NCBI GenBank assembly: GCA_964057225.1
Contig: OZ059898.1
Coordinates: forward strand, 8,370,001 to 8,434,000
Direction: 5' to 3'
Length of the DNA: 64,000 bases
Source of the DNA: Auanema rhodensis
Taxonomy: Eukaryota; Nematoda; Chromadorea; Rhabditida; Rhabditidae
Of this stretch, positions 45,616-62,410 are shown one piece after another; the stretch's first letter is position 1, and every line of letters begins with the position of its first letter. Both the position numbers and the translations under genes were made by a program. The notes under the pieces were generated by a model. It was not told where the DNA came from and searched no databases. It saw only the letters and a program-made list of their open reading frames with translations.

Positions 45616-48804
<3,189 letters not shown>

Positions 48805-49309
48805 TTCTGTTTGTCTTGTAATTCTAACTTTTTTTTAATTCGTGAGACACATCGTCTTCAAAACGATTTTTTTCCGCTTACCCTGAGTTCTGATGATACG
48901 TTCTTTCCTTTTCTAATGAAATCTCCCTAATTCGTAGCTCAGTTCCCTGTGGTTTTGTCATTGACGGATTTTTTTACGCGTTAGTTGTTTGCTCCAATTC
49001 ACTGAATTCTTTCGGTTTTTCAATTCAAATTTATTAAAGAAATATCTATAACTTCAGTAGATTATCGAATTTCTGTTTTAACTTATTTGTTGTTGACCCT
49101 GCTTTACTGACTACCGATTTCGTCTGATTGTCCTATCCAGTATGCTGCAGCTCCAAATCCATACATGGACCTGCTCTCGTTCATGTTTGTTTGTTGGCCC
49201 ATTTATAGTTTTATCATAGTTTTTTGTCTTTGTGTACCCGTAATATGATATAATAAAATTTTTTGATAGTTTATTTTAAAAAATTGAAAAAAATAACCAA
49301 ATGAGATCA
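48805..49309. other. Convergent 3' ends of the synthetase and MFS genes
   Basis: The + strand AATAAA at 49252-49257 and the - strand AATAAA (complement of 49270-49275) lie within 25 bases, so the 3' UTR of the + strand gene uses most of this gap and the two transcripts may overlap at their ends. Confidence 0.55.
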
Positions 49310-52300
49310 TCATATTCTGTATTTGATTCCCTTATCATACTTGTAATACTCGTATGGCTTTAACTTTGGATTAGTTTCTAGCGGTACTATCCGTTTATAG
49401 AAGATTACCCATAAGGCCATTGTGGCGAATAAAGCACCCAACTGAAATTTCACAATATAACTTCTATTAACTAAACTTCAAGTTAACCTCAATGTACCAT
49501 AGTGGTATAGGACCTTTTTTCTCAAAGAGGTATGACACTAAGATAGGTCCCAATGTACGAGCTAAACTTCCAGCCATTAGCATTACTCCTTGCATTGTTC
49601 CCTGAAAACAATTGTGTCAAATATTTAAATTTTTAGATATTTATACCTGTCTTCTACTTCCTAGAATTTTACTGAATAATGTATTCATAGAAATATTTAC
49701 GATAGGGAAACAAGCAGCCAAAACAATTCCATAAAAGACGGCATACAGCCAAAAGCTGACCTTAATTAAATATATGAAGGCATTGTGCCTATGGGTTTTT
49801 GGAACTTTTTACATCAGTTTTTTTTAAAATTTACGAGAATCGAAAGAGGATGATCAATTAGGAGTAAGGTTTTAAAGCTTACATCGTGTGTTGAATCACA
49901 CCACGTATACGTTTTTCGATCACATCCTACAGGTTCTACCTCTTTATTTTTCAATGTCACATTTCCTAAATAAATACATCATATTTTATAAATCTACTAA
50001 AAGTTTTGCAATAAAAATGCTAACTCAGTTCTGGGAGAGTACCACCAGTTGGATAAGGGAAAGTCACAATATGGAAAAGAGCGCCGAGGAACAGTCCAAA
50101 AATAGTGAAAATACGTTCTTTGTTCTTTGACACGCTAAAAATAAATAATTGGCTTAACTGAAAACAAAATTTCTATTATAATTGTTTTTCTTAATTTTAT
50201 GTGTTAGCATAAGTTGTGGTAAAGATAATATTTATCAATATTTTGAGTTCTTTAATTAAAACTCACTAATCTCCTAAACTGTATGCAAAGAATCCATAGA
50301 TTATAACACTGAATAAACCATTAACCGCTTGTAAAATTCCTATAAGAAAACATGAACAATGGATTTAAGTTCAATGAAGTAAAAAAGTCTGTCTATATAT
50401 TGTAGAAAACTTTATCAGTTCTGCATTGTACTAAGAGAATTAAATAAATACCAATGTTAGTTACAGCCTTTTCATTTGTCCATGCCCACATCATTTTTGC
50501 ATACATACTGCCTACTCTGCAATAATTACTTTTAATTTGTTGGTAAATGTATCCATATAATTAGCTTGTTATTTGTAAAACAATTTATATTATAAGCTAA
50601 TTCTCTTAACAATTTTGAATTTTGTATATGGAAAGTTTTGTTTTGAGTACTTTGAGTATACGAATTCGCGCTCAACCAATTTGTTATTTGTGAAATTCGA
50701 ATAACACACAATTGAGTATGTTTTTAGTTTTTTTGCTTTCCTCAAAACAGGTCCTTGTGAATTGTGTGAATCATCAATAAATAATCAATAGTTTGAATTG
50801 GTCTTGTTTACAATCATTGAAATGATATGAAATTTTGAACTAAATAATTGTAAACTAACGTTTCTAAATTAGTAATGATGAACATGAGTGTAAATTGTGT
50901 GACAACGCAAACGCCTACTGATATAAGATCATATTTAGGCATCGCGAAGTAGGGATCTGAATTTTCGTAATAAAATAAATTTATAAATTGTTTTGAACCT
51001 TCGTCTTCTGATACTTCTGTAATACCGGCGTAGCTTTCTTCTAAGTATATGAATATGAACAACAAGCAGATCAGGTTGATTAGGCATGCAAACCAGGCTG
51101 GCGCTGTGTACATATCCAAGTGAAACCGGCCAACTACCCATCCAGGGTAATGGATTGGAGTAAAAGCAACCTGAAAAAAATTAAAAATTAGAGGTTTTCT
51201 TGGCCACAATTTTGAATACTTCAATTCCGGGTCCGATTGTCATACCAATGACATAACTGGCTTGAACGAATGTGATGGCTCTAGCACGATCTTTCAAACT
51301 ACTAGCTGAAAATAATATAGTAAAGTAATTACATAAGAGTTGTGTTATAACCTGTAGCTGCATATGCTCTTTGAACTCCTACGGTACCTGCACCAATACC
51401 AATAAAAAATCTAAATTATGTAGGTCTTACACTATATATAATAGATTCTTTGTTAAATAAGGGAAATTGTTTAATATTTATCAATTCTCATGATTCAGCT
51501 GACAACTCTCTAAACTATAAGAGGCTATTAAATATTCTCATCAAGTTAGACAGTGATATCTTTTTTATTCTTTAATATTTAAACTACAAAATGTAGTTTA
51601 GTTAATGTGCAATTTGAAAATAATGGTGTGAACTACAAACGATTTTTTCATGAGAAAAAACTGAAATTATTATTTCATAAAGTTGGAATTACCAAATTAT
51701 GAGTTTTATATCTTAAATGTCATTTTTCATATCTGCTTATAGTTTGATCGAGACTCGAACGATATTACCGTGCAATCATCATCACCCATCGACGTTGTTT
51801 CTCAGCAAATGACTCCACAAAACAGAAAATGACGTTTGAGATAATCATAACCACAATTCCAAATACAAGAGGTTGACGAACTGTAAAGATGTTATAAATC
51901 TTTATTTTTGGTTTTTGTTAGCGCATCAATGCATAAAGCTTTGCATAGAAAAAAAGCTGGGATTATGTATTTTAACATGAATTTTTAAATGTTTAATTCA
52001 TAATAAAGAAATCAGAAGATTACTCTAATAATAGACATGAATTAGGTAGGATTTGGTTATCTTTAAAGATGATAAGAATAGCATAGCTTGTTAATTTATT
52101 ATGAGAAGGATATTGTTCGAAATGTTTCTTTAGTTAATCCATAAATTGTTAATTCGTATCCAAAAAAAATAATTTGAGAAATCGATAAGCATCTTAAGAA
52201 ATAAAAAAAGATATTTTAAATAGGAAATTCTACAGTATCCGATAAGCATGGAGACTTAAATTATCTTTTTAGTGAACCGTTTAACAAGTGATATTAAAAC

Positions 52301-52736
52301 TAATAATACTGAAAAGCATACTTGATTTAGATTTGTTCATCCAATATCCAAAAGCAGGACTTGCTATACCTTGTCCAAATGAAAAAGCCGCTGTGATGAG
52401 GCCAAAGAATGTCTCTGAAGCAGTTGGATCTACCTATAAAAGGAAAAAAGTTACAGTATTTGAAAGATTGCTGTACTGTATTTAAAAATGGCCATAATGT
52501 GGGAAAGAAAATAGAAAATTGTACTCCAGTAAAGAAGCAAATAGCTGTGAGTAAGTAAATTGATTTCCAAGACGTTTCAAGCTCGCCTTTCCCTTCACTG
52601 TAAATCAAAATAATGAAGACTTATACCATAAATCTATGTTAACATACACATCGTTTGAACAGTTTGAAACGTCTGTTATTGTGCTACATACTGAGGTTAT
52701 AGTGGGTTTCCTCACCGATCCATTTGTGATTGTCAT
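49310..52736 (-). CDS. MFS membrane transporter, MFSD8/CLN7-like
   Basis: Fourteen exons with agreeing phases give 526 residues: 52736-52648, 52597-52477, 52433-52322, 51880-51769, 51410-51352, 51305-51220, 51170-50860, 50516-50452, 50339-50267, 50134-50025, 49965-49883, 49760-49647, 49601-49488, 49441-49310. About twelve hydrophobic helices are seen. Family phrases include QFSIFFPTLWPFLN, DPTASETFFGLITAAFSFGQ with SPAFGYWMN (the loop 2-3 signature), GIGAGTVGVQRAYAA, SSLKDRARAITFVQASYVIG, and LGSRRQGTMQGVM. The product is most likely a lysosomal or other endomembrane carrier; human MFSD8 is the CLN7 protein. A GTGTTTCAG acceptor six bases before the ATG suggests SL1 trans-splicing. Three introns of 340-440 bases are longer than usual here. 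Confidence 0.92.
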
Positions 52737-54960
52737 CTGATCCTGAAACACTGATTAGTCAGCAGAAGCGTATAAATCAGACTATTAAATAAGACTAAGA
52801 GTTTGAGCTTAGAAAACGATAAAACAATGTTTGAATCATGATTTTCTTTCATCATAATTGTACTTTATTGAGATCAATCTTATGAAAATGATAATTAATT
52901 CTGACTGATCCTTAGAGTTGACATACGACAGCATGACAATGCGGAATAAGAAAATTGAAATGAAAAAAACATAGTCCTTATATGCCGTTGAAAACAGGTG
53001 AAATACAAAAAAAATAAGATTTTAGCAATATTTTACAATACAAAAGGTATGAATGTGCTGAAAAGTCTCCGAAGAAGCAGCTATTAATCAATTTTTTTGA
53101 TATTAAGACTATAGTCATCATACCATTTAGCTCGAATGTGGTCTGGTTAAGAGCCATCTATATACATATTATTACAGGTTATCTAAGCAATTCAATAAAT
53201 TGAGATCATTTTCTTAATGATATAAAGATGCTAATTAAGTGTGAATTGTTGAAATGCCATTAAAAGCATTTAATTAGCAATAAACATATAATATCACATA
53301 TTTAGATATTATACATTGAATATAATTAAAGATTATAAATATAGTTTTTACAATTATGAAAAAGAAACAACTTTGTAATATACGAGATAGTTAGTATTTA
53401 ATCAATTAGAAATTTAGAAGAGAAGAAAAGAGAGAGAGAGAGAGGGAGAAAGAGAGAGAAAGAGAGAGAGAATAAGTAGTAGAATCGAAGAAAGAAAGAT
53501 GATTGCTTATCATTAGCCTTTATGCTACTTAGCCTTTTCTTTCTTCTAATAATCAGTACATGCATATTCAAATGCTGTTGTTAGATTCCAAAGACTAAAC
53601 AGAAATTTCAAAATCTTATATTCAAACTTTGAAATACAGTTAATAAACAAAAGAAAATAGACGAAAAACTATTTTGAATTTAAAAACGGTATAAAGATAA
53701 TTTAACTCAGTTAAATAGTTAAAATAACATATAAGTATGATCAGTATGGTTCATATAAGATTGGAATAGGACCAAGATAGGGAACAACCTCATGTTTCTG
53801 TTTGAACCGGTTGTAGAACGACTTGGCGATGATGCGAATCAGAATATTTCTTATCTGTTTTCCTTATAGGTTAAGCCCATTGTAGTTTCAACTGAGTTAT
53901 CAGTTTTTAAACTTCAGCCAGACGTTATACGCAATGCGATGGAATTGCAAGAACCGGAAGAAAGATATGCTGTGAAGCATCTTGTCTCGGAGTAAAATGA
54001 TAGGACAGAGAAATCATAACATCTGATTATGAATTACATTTTTATATAATCTAAAGATATTATCTTCAAGCAGTTGTAATCAGGTACAGAGTAGTATATG
54101 CCGGAATAATTTACATGGCAGATATCATATCATGAATAAGTGACATGTCTGCTAAGCATCCGGATTATAAAGAGGTGTAAAAAAAATTAAAGAAAGAATG
54201 ATATAAAAAAATAAAAAAATGTATATATAAGAAGATTGGAAGTTGATTATAATTTGCCTGTATCAACGGGAAAACTGCCAAATTCTGATAAAGTACTTAG
54301 GCTTTTTACCCACATATTTGATGTGACCCATATGACCACACATAATATGCAAATTTTTATATCTTATTCTAAAGTTATTTTTATTATAATACATACCAAA
54401 AAAAAAGAGATAACTGATATGATTAATACATTAAAAATTTAAAAAAATTCTTTGACTATTTTAAAAGTATTTAAGTAGCACTACTATCAATAGATAAAAA
54501 AAGTTTTTTTTATCTATTTTTCATTTACATGTTCGTAGTTATAAAGAATTATGATTATTGAACCTAAAAGGTCAATAGTCCTTAACTTATAAATTATCTT
54601 ATATTTTTCAAATCTAATTTTAAAATATTATCTATTTATATATTCTTTTTTTTAATTATATTTTATTTTATTTTTAAATAATCAATGTATTTGAAAAATG
54701 AAAAATCCTATTGTCTTTCCGCATTAAAATTAATTTTTTTATAATTATAATTAATATTAAAATTTAATATTTTCACCTTTGTATTCAATAGTATTTTCTT
54801 GGAAACTATGAATCATATTATATTTAAAAGCTGTTTTTAAATTTGCTATTGAGTAGGCACAGTTGTTTAAACATTGAAAAGGAATGGATAAATCGTATAA
54901 CCGGCAATTCCATCACTGTACATTCAGTTCCCATATTTTAAATAATTTCAAGCAATTGCT
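52737..54960. other. Intergenic, 2.2 kb, very AT-rich
   Basis: Promoter region of the MFS gene on the left. A GA-rich tract lies at 53417-53472. Long A/T runs after 54,170 hold only low-complexity frames. No gene supported. Confidence 0.55.
53417..53472 (+). repeat. GA-rich simple repeat
   Basis: Imperfect AG dinucleotide tract with a few interruptions upstream of the MFS gene. Confidence 0.85.
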
Positions 54961-56547
54961 ATGCTTTTCTATTTTCTATTATTATCAACTATATTATTAA
55001 TAGGTTTGTTTCATATCTTCTATATTTTATTTTTGTATGATTGTTATAATTTACTATACTAATGTTTGAACTTGAGAAGTACCTATTTTGAACGCAAATA
55101 TAAAATAAATAAATAAATATATATTATAATATAAATTTATTACTGTTAAGTATATATATATATATATAAAATTGTTTTTATTATTTCTTTAAATTCAGAT
55201 GCGGAAAAGCAATGCCCCCGAAATTCCATGTACTTCGACTTTGAGCCTTGTGATCCAAGTCGACGATCTCAATGTCCTTCTGGCTTTACATGCAGGTATA
55301 AATATATTAGTTAATAATTAACTTAACATTCAAAACCATTATAAAATCTATTATATTCATTCTTTAATTAAAACATTATTTCATAGAAGGAGCATGGACT
55401 TAGAAAGACCTGACTTAGAACTATTTTTGTGTTGCGAAAGTGCCGATATGACAGCAGGTGAATGTAAGTGATTTGAGATTTATTATATTTAAGTAACAAT
55501 TATTGAATATTAATCTTATGAATTTAGGGTTTGCTGAAGCTATGATAGCTCCACAAGTTTTTCCACAAGCACCATTAAGTATAATCAAAGTGGTATATAT
55601 AATAGTTAAATAATGTATAAAATATCTTTTAAATTATTTAGTTAAAATTACAATCATTGGATAATAATAATGAATTTCCTCCTGTACATGTTGGAGATGA
55701 AGTTGTTGTTATAACCTTCCCAAATTATGTTACTGGTGTTTTACAAAATGTTGAGTTGAATCAAAATTTCATGACAACTGGATATTATCATGTAATGACC
55801 ATAGTAGGTTAGTCTACTTTCTTGCAACAATACTATACAAATAATCAATTAAATATGTGCTTATAAATCAAAATTTAGATCCGGGATATCGTCCATTCGC
55901 ATTTTTCTTTAACTATAATATTCCTTGTTCACAATCTCCAGTTATTAACTTATTTCCTAATGCTGGTTCACAAACGAATTCAATGCAGCGTTTTCTAACA
56001 TATATGGATAACACGACAACTGTTCCAATGCTTGAATCATGTACGAAATGGATATTTTCTTTGTTTTTGTTCATCACACGACTGCAATTATCGAGCTTTT
56101 TACAGATCGTGCTATGTATGTTGTATTAGTGTTCAGAACAAATAATCCTTTATTCATTCAACAGCAATATGGATATAATGGTAAAAAATAGAAAAAGACA
56201 AACAACCTACAGAAAGCTTCCTGATTTAAGACTTTTCCTACTTAACTGGAGCAGTATTGATGGGTAATTGCACGGACATAACTTGCCTGCTCACAAATAC
56301 CATGTTTGGACGCGAGATTGGTCAACCGATTTCTGGATCCATATTCTATGTGAGTTATTTTTGATCTACATTATATTCCTAATCTGAAAAAAAAGCAAAA
56401 AACTGCTGATAATTATTTGATTGGATATTGCAGATGACGACAAAACGTAGTATGTTTCCAATGAGTGAGCAACAATTTCGTGACAAAGCTGGCAGTATTT
56501 CAGGCTATTTTATAATTTTTTTATTTGCTTATCTTCAGTTGATTTGA
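54961..56547 (+). CDS. Secreted cysteine-containing protein, unrecognised
   Basis: An exon at 54961-55003 encodes a hydrophobic signal peptide (MLFYFLLLSTILLI) and joins in phase to exon 55199-55295, with six or more exons following. The mature N-terminus has a Cys-rich module (CPRNS...EPCDPS...CPSGFTC ... LFLCC, ending in a C-C pair), like the short EB/lustrin-type modules of nematode secreted proteins. Then follow about 200 residues with phrases such as VHVGDEVVVITFPNYVTGV, GYRPFAFFFNYNIPC and LTNTMFGREIGQPISGSIFY, and a hydrophobic end (FIIFLFAYLQLI) that could be a GPI signal or a short membrane anchor. Intron junctions are GT-AG. I do not recognise the family. The last exon boundaries are the least certain. 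Confidence 0.7.
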
Positions 56548-58905
56548 ACTGAGTAATCAAAGATTATAATTCTTATCAATATGTTTTTTTTTTATCTGAA
56601 TCAGTTTGTTGGTAGTCAATTGAATGAGATTCTTAAAATATTTACTAAGTTTCGTACCGTCTGTAACTTTCTGTTCAGAAATTCGCTATCTTAGTTGAAA
56701 TTCTGATTCCGAGCTTCTAAGCTCATGTCTGTGTAGTATGAGAAAATGAAATTATTATATAAATTACATTTCAATAGAAATTTAACATTTTTTTCTAATC
56801 GTTTCATTGAAACTTCCTCATTTTGAAATTGTTTCTTAATACTTTTTTTTATTATTTAATATGTATTCTATTTCAATATATAAACATTATTGTTTTATTT
56901 GGAAATCTAGATATTGTACTTCCCATTTCATACTGTTTTAGTAAAAATCATACTTTTTTACACAATGGACGATCAACAATCATGACCTCCGATGATCATT
57001 GAGAAAACTTATGAAATCATCTTTTTTTCTTCTTATTTTTTTTGTTTTGAAATATATAATGGATATATGAAAAATGTGATCGAAACAAACGAATTACGAT
57101 GGAGTAAGAACATCTGAATTTCGAAAATATTCAAAGAAAAAATGGATTCAAATGATTATGATTGATTGATTAGCTATAGTTTTTTCTTATTTTGCCTTAT
57201 ATTACATACATATTCTTACATATTTCATAACTGATTAAATAAAATTGTCGTCACATGTTAGACATCTACATGTAAATTCATCGCTCAATTATCGAAGACA
57301 AAATAATAACGTTTGGTTGAATGTTTAGATTATTCTCTTTTCTATCTTTCTACGTATTTCTCCATTCAATTCTAAGGTTTTTTTCCTAAAATATCATTGC
57401 CTTTCAGTCTGTATATTCAGTTTTCCTTCAATATATAGCTAAACATAAAAAAGCTAGAGCTATTCACTTAATCTATAATATTTACTCGTTGAATTATTAA
57501 TTTTTTATTCTGAGCTCTTCCATTTAATGTGATTTTTCAAACATTCAAACAAGATCAATTTGCTTTTTTTTGCTCACACATTAAATTCATAGCACTAGTT
57601 GTTGCCAATTTTCTCTTAATTACATATTATCTTGATTTTTGTGTGAAGAATAGAGGTAAGGATGGACATGTAGAGCTAAGATAATATACTCGAAAAAAAG
57701 AAAATTGCAGAATTTGTAGAGATAAGACATACATATATGTATGTAAGTTTTAAAAACAGTAAAATCTTTGTAAAATCAATGAGGCATCTTACGATAGACA
57801 GATAAGACAGGAAACATCTCATCTTATCGTGCAGAGATTTTCATAAGCTTCCTTGCTAACGAACGCCCACGAAAGATTTAAAGATGATTATTTAATTTGA
57901 AACAGCTTCAAATACAATGAAAAAGGCGACTGACTCATGACTCCTACTCATTTCATGAAAGTTTTAGAAAAAAAGAAAGAAAAAAGGGAACGATAACAAA
58001 CAGAAAAAGATTTCATCAGAATGAAATGCCTTTACGGGATGCCGTTTAGTTTGGAAAAAGATGAATGACATCAGGGATTAAAGGTCATACATACATATGT
58101 CGACTACAAAACGAAGAAATAGCTTAGTTGTTTGTAAATTCATTTAGATGATTCAGTTCCCATATGCTTTCGTATGTATGTGTTTCTATAATGTTTAACA
58201 AACTAACAGGCACGTCTTCTACAATTGTTTAAAAGAAGGAAGTGAAATACTTATGAATTAGATGAATTATTAGATGAAGCAGACAGCAAGCTCATAAAAC
58301 TTCCGTGACATCTTTATGTGAGTGCAGCTTTTTTATCTTTAATTGTTATGAATCAAAGTTTGATCACGTCATGCAGTGATGACACGTTCGTTATATTCGC
58401 AGTAAGTGAGAGCACAGATTTTTCACGTGGATATCATATAAGTACATGAAATAGTTTCTACATATTTCCCTTTTTTTTTTGTTTTTTGAAAGATTTTTCT
58501 AAGATTCATTACTTTAAACTTGATGAAAAGTAACAATATGATGACAGATATTATGATATATCAGAGCATTTTGAGATATTATAGAAAAGTAGGAGGAGAT
58601 ACTAATAACACGAAAATCATAATACATACACTTTTAGATGAACTTCGTTATTGTATTATATAATATATATATTTATATATTTATTTCAACATGCTTGCCA
58701 TACTAATTTCGGCTTTAATCATTATTAAAAGAGGTGGCGCCTAAATGGTCTTGAAATGCTGAGCTTATCAACATTATCTTTTTTTTCTGTACTATCTTTT
58801 TGTTTCGTTTTTCGTTCATATTTCTTTGTCATCTTTGCCTTTTGTCATTTTGTAACCCTGTCGTGCTTTTTCTTGTATGCTCTTTTTCTATCTTTCTGTT
58901 TGTCT
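56548..58905. other. Intergenic, pyrimidine-leaning
   Basis: No gene is seen in about 2.4 kb. T-rich on the + strand, opposite to the bias in the left part of the window. Confidence 0.5.
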
Positions 58906-58906
58906 G

Positions 58907-58907
<1 letters not shown>

Positions 58908-58987
<80 letters not shown>
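58908..58987 (+). repeat. (CT)n microsatellite, about 40 uninterrupted copies
   Basis: About 80 bases of pure CT dinucleotide, giving artificial Leu-Ser and Arg-Glu frames on the two strands. It lies 1.1 kb upstream of the chemoreceptor gene. Length is likely to vary between individuals. Confidence 0.95.
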
Positions 58988-58993
<6 letters not shown>

Positions 58994-60061
58994 CTCCTCT
59001 ACATAATCACTATTCATTTTTTGTTTTACTTCAATCTACATAATCACAGCATCTCTGATAGAAACTATCACTCCATCATTGACTCAGGAGTTACTGATTA
59101 CTGATTAACTGATGCTGGTGCTGGTGCACGAAATATGATTCTATACCTATACATATATGTATATACAATTATTAAAGCATTGATTGATCCTGAACTTGGT
59201 CTAGTGACGTCATTAATCAAAAATTTCTTCAGAGCTTATAAACGCTAGCTCTTATTCATTTATTTGCTGATAGTTTTGCAACCTGAAGTGCTACTTGTTA
59301 ATGATTTTCAGTCCTATCTTTAGTATATGATCACAAAACACACTTCTAATTTATTTATTGTTTTTTTATTATTCATTTTATCATTTGAATTATGGAAAAC
59401 GAAGCATATTCGAGCCAAAGTAGAGGACAACAAACACTTTTTCTTCTGATTGGCAAGCAGAAAACCGTTTCTTTTGATTCTCAAATGAATTAAAACAAAT
59501 CAACAAAAGATAACTCCTAGTTTCTTTCTCTCCTTATTCTCCTCCCCTCTCTGTATTTCAAAATGATCATCTCCCTCATCTTTTTTCAAATATATTTTGC
59601 TAAAAAATGAAAACATTAAATAATACAACATTTTTAAAATTTTTTTCAATCTGTTAGCAGAACTGCAATTAACAATAAATGATAATTGACTCATCTTTAT
59701 CATCTATACAAATGAATATTAAAACTATTCAATTATCCTTTTTTTGAATATTTCGTTTAAAAATCAATCGATATTAATATATGTTTCTTCAAATTTCTTG
59801 TTTCATACCCTACATATGTAACTCACTGTTGAGCATTAGATGGTGAACAAAGCTTTATATCAGCAAAACTTCAGAGTATTATCATCAAGCCAATATATTG
59901 AATGATTTTTTTTCAATCTTTTAATATTTTTGAAATATTTTATACAACACACAATATTAACTATATTAAAATTGTATTATTCGAATGAAATAGTTTTGTT
60001 TTGCTTTATTAAAACAAGATTATATTCAGAAAATTTCACGATTCTGATTCCAAGCGACTCA
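58988..60061. promoter_or_regulatory. Upstream region of the chemoreceptor gene
   Basis: No gene is seen. AT-rich sequence that must contain the promoter of the receptor gene; no specific site recognised. Confidence 0.35.
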
Positions 60062-62001
60062 ATGGGCTTTGTGCTCAGCTTAGCCTTGAGTATAGAATAT
60101 TTTTCAACAGCCATCTCTCTAATATGTCTACCCATTAATATAATCTTTGTGATTATAGTTTACCAAGAGAGGTATTCTAAATTATTATAACTCTATTATG
60201 TTCATACCATGTATCTCAGTCACTTCAGGCGTCGAGCTCCTTTCGACTCACCATTCTTCCGGCTATGTATTCATCTGTCTGTAGCCGATATTCTGATGGA
60301 AATATTTTGTACGCTCTTCTTAAAGCTGCCCATGTTCGGTCTTCTTCCGACCTCGTTCTATAAAGAAAATTGGTCAATGATCCCATTGCTCGGTGTGAAC
60401 TACTTAGGCCACGCACAAGCAATCGGAATCATAGCTATCGCATTTAATAGGTTAGAAAAAAGATTGAGATTCTTTTATTAATTTATTATATTTTCTAAAA
60501 TAAATTTGAAACAAATTAATGATGTCTTTCAGATTTACCGCAGTATACTTTCCAATAAAGCATAAGCAGAAATGGTGGAGACCTAATGTGAGTTCAATTA
60601 TATAATAAAAATTCTTTGTGATCTTTGTTATAGGTTACTCATTTAATTCTAATCATGCAATGGACCATTCCTATAATTTTTGTTTTGCCACTTTTCTTTG
60701 CTGATTTCAATTTCATATTCAATCTTCAATACGGTTCAGTCATCTTTACAGCCAAAGATCCAAAATTTCATACGGTAAGGTTTTCATTGAAAATAAAGAT
60801 TTCAAAGATTTCTTATATTATTAGATGAATCTTTCCTTTTTTTAGTTTGAAATTAATATAATTTTGAGATAGAACGATTTTTTTTTGTCTTTTCATTGAT
60901 AAGATAATAATTCTTAAAATGATATCCAGAAATATATTTTCTAACTCTCTCTTAACAAAAGTACATGTAAGCTAACTAATAGGACTAATTTCATCAATTA
61001 TTTTATTTTCTCAAAAAAAATTTAAATGTTTTTTTAAAAATTCAAAGTATATTGCATCATTTTCGTCTAAGGGTTTGTTCTCTGTTTCTATTTTTTTGAC
61101 AAAAATGATAAGAAATAAAGATAGACAGTTTCATATTAATAAAAGTTATTTCAGTTCTACTTCATTGGATTGGCTATTTTGGATGGAATTATCATCAATG
61201 TGCTTGTATCCGTTCTTTACGTAGCTATATTCATACGGTTAATATATATATATATATATTATAATTAATATAATTTTTTGTGATTTATAGAGTACAGTCA
61301 CATCCTGTTGTTCAGAAGCCTGGCGAAGTTGCCATGCGTCTCGCATTATCAGCTTTCATCATTTTCACCTCGTATCTTTGTTTAGGAGTAAGTTTTTTGT
61401 TATTTTTATTTACGTTTCATCGATTCTAATTAATTAAAATTGCAAAGCCTTTTTTTTGATTGACATTCATATGTTAGCAAAAAAAATGTTATTTTTAAAT
61501 TTTCAATAATTGCTTCTTCTTACAAAAAGTTTCATCGATGGTCATTATATAATATTATATTATTGCGTAGTTATGACGTCAAATTCAGCCATTTAGCCAA
61601 TTTCATTTATTTTAAAATTTGCTTATATCAGAGAACAGAGTCGAAATATTTTAGGAAAATTGAAGAAAATTTCTTTTATTTCGGAAGTTAAAAATATAAA
61701 CGGAAGTATTTTTTTTAATTTCAAACTGCTTATAGAATATCAGATTATCATTAAAATCAGAATATATGACATTCATTATGCTTTATAGGTATTCGCGTTC
61801 CTCTCAGCTATTGCTCCTCCTCCGGATGCTTGGACTTTCCGTACGTTATGGTTTGTGATAAATGATCTGTTATGTGCAAGCAATGCTCCAGTACTTCTGG
61901 CGTTAAATCGCCCTGTTCGAAAAATATTTTTAGAAAAAATTGGATTCAATATCAAATCTTCCTTACAAACAAACTCATTATTAAGTAATCCTAACGCTTA
62001 A
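60062..62001 (+). CDS. Nematode serpentine chemoreceptor (7TM GPCR, Srv/Srg-like)
   Basis: Seven exons with agreeing phases (60062-60171, 60220-60450, 60533-60587, 60634-60774, 61155-61237, 61291-61387, 61789-62001) give 309 residues. Seven hydrophobic segments are visible, beginning with SIEYFSTAISLICLPINIIFV. After TM3 comes AFNRFTAVYFPIKHKQKWW, the NRF-x-A-x2-x-P-x2-H-x3-W pattern of the Srg superfamily, best fitting Srv. TM2 carries LCIHLSVADILMEI, and TM7 ends with SNAPVLLALNRPVRKIF before a short cytoplasmic tail. Such receptors act in sensory cilia. AATAAA is at 62030-62035. Only one copy is in the window, although these genes often cluster. Confidence 0.88.
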
Positions 62002-62410
62002 ATATCACCTTTTTAATATTTATTTTATAAATAAACTATTAAAAAAGAGAAATGAAAATATTATATATTGTACTATTTATAATTTTTTAATATAAAAGCA
62101 TACTTCAGTATTATTTCGCTATATACTTCCATTTTCCAGTATATTTGATCTCTTCGATCTTCCTTGTAATAATTCCTAGACCTTTTCTATTGAAACGGGT
62201 TAAATAAAGCTTTTGTATTGTATAAACCGTTTAATCATATTTTCAAAAAAAAAAATTTTTTTTTCAATTTTCAAAGCAATTCGAGAGAAAACGCACTAAT
62301 ATCGGTTATAATCCAGCAATAGGGAATATTTTTATTTGTTTTAAAAACATTTGTTAAAGAGATCAGAAAGTTTACGAGAAAGAAAAGAAAATCTAGAAAA
62401 TCCTTTAATA
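62002..62410. other. 3' flank of the chemoreceptor gene
   Basis: AATAAA at 62030-62035 is the likely polyadenylation signal; no other feature seen. Confidence 0.6.

Noticed and set aside
58756..59043. Overlapping long frames on both strands across the CT tract
   Set aside because: They are Leu-Ser and Arg-Glu translations of a dinucleotide repeat, not genes.
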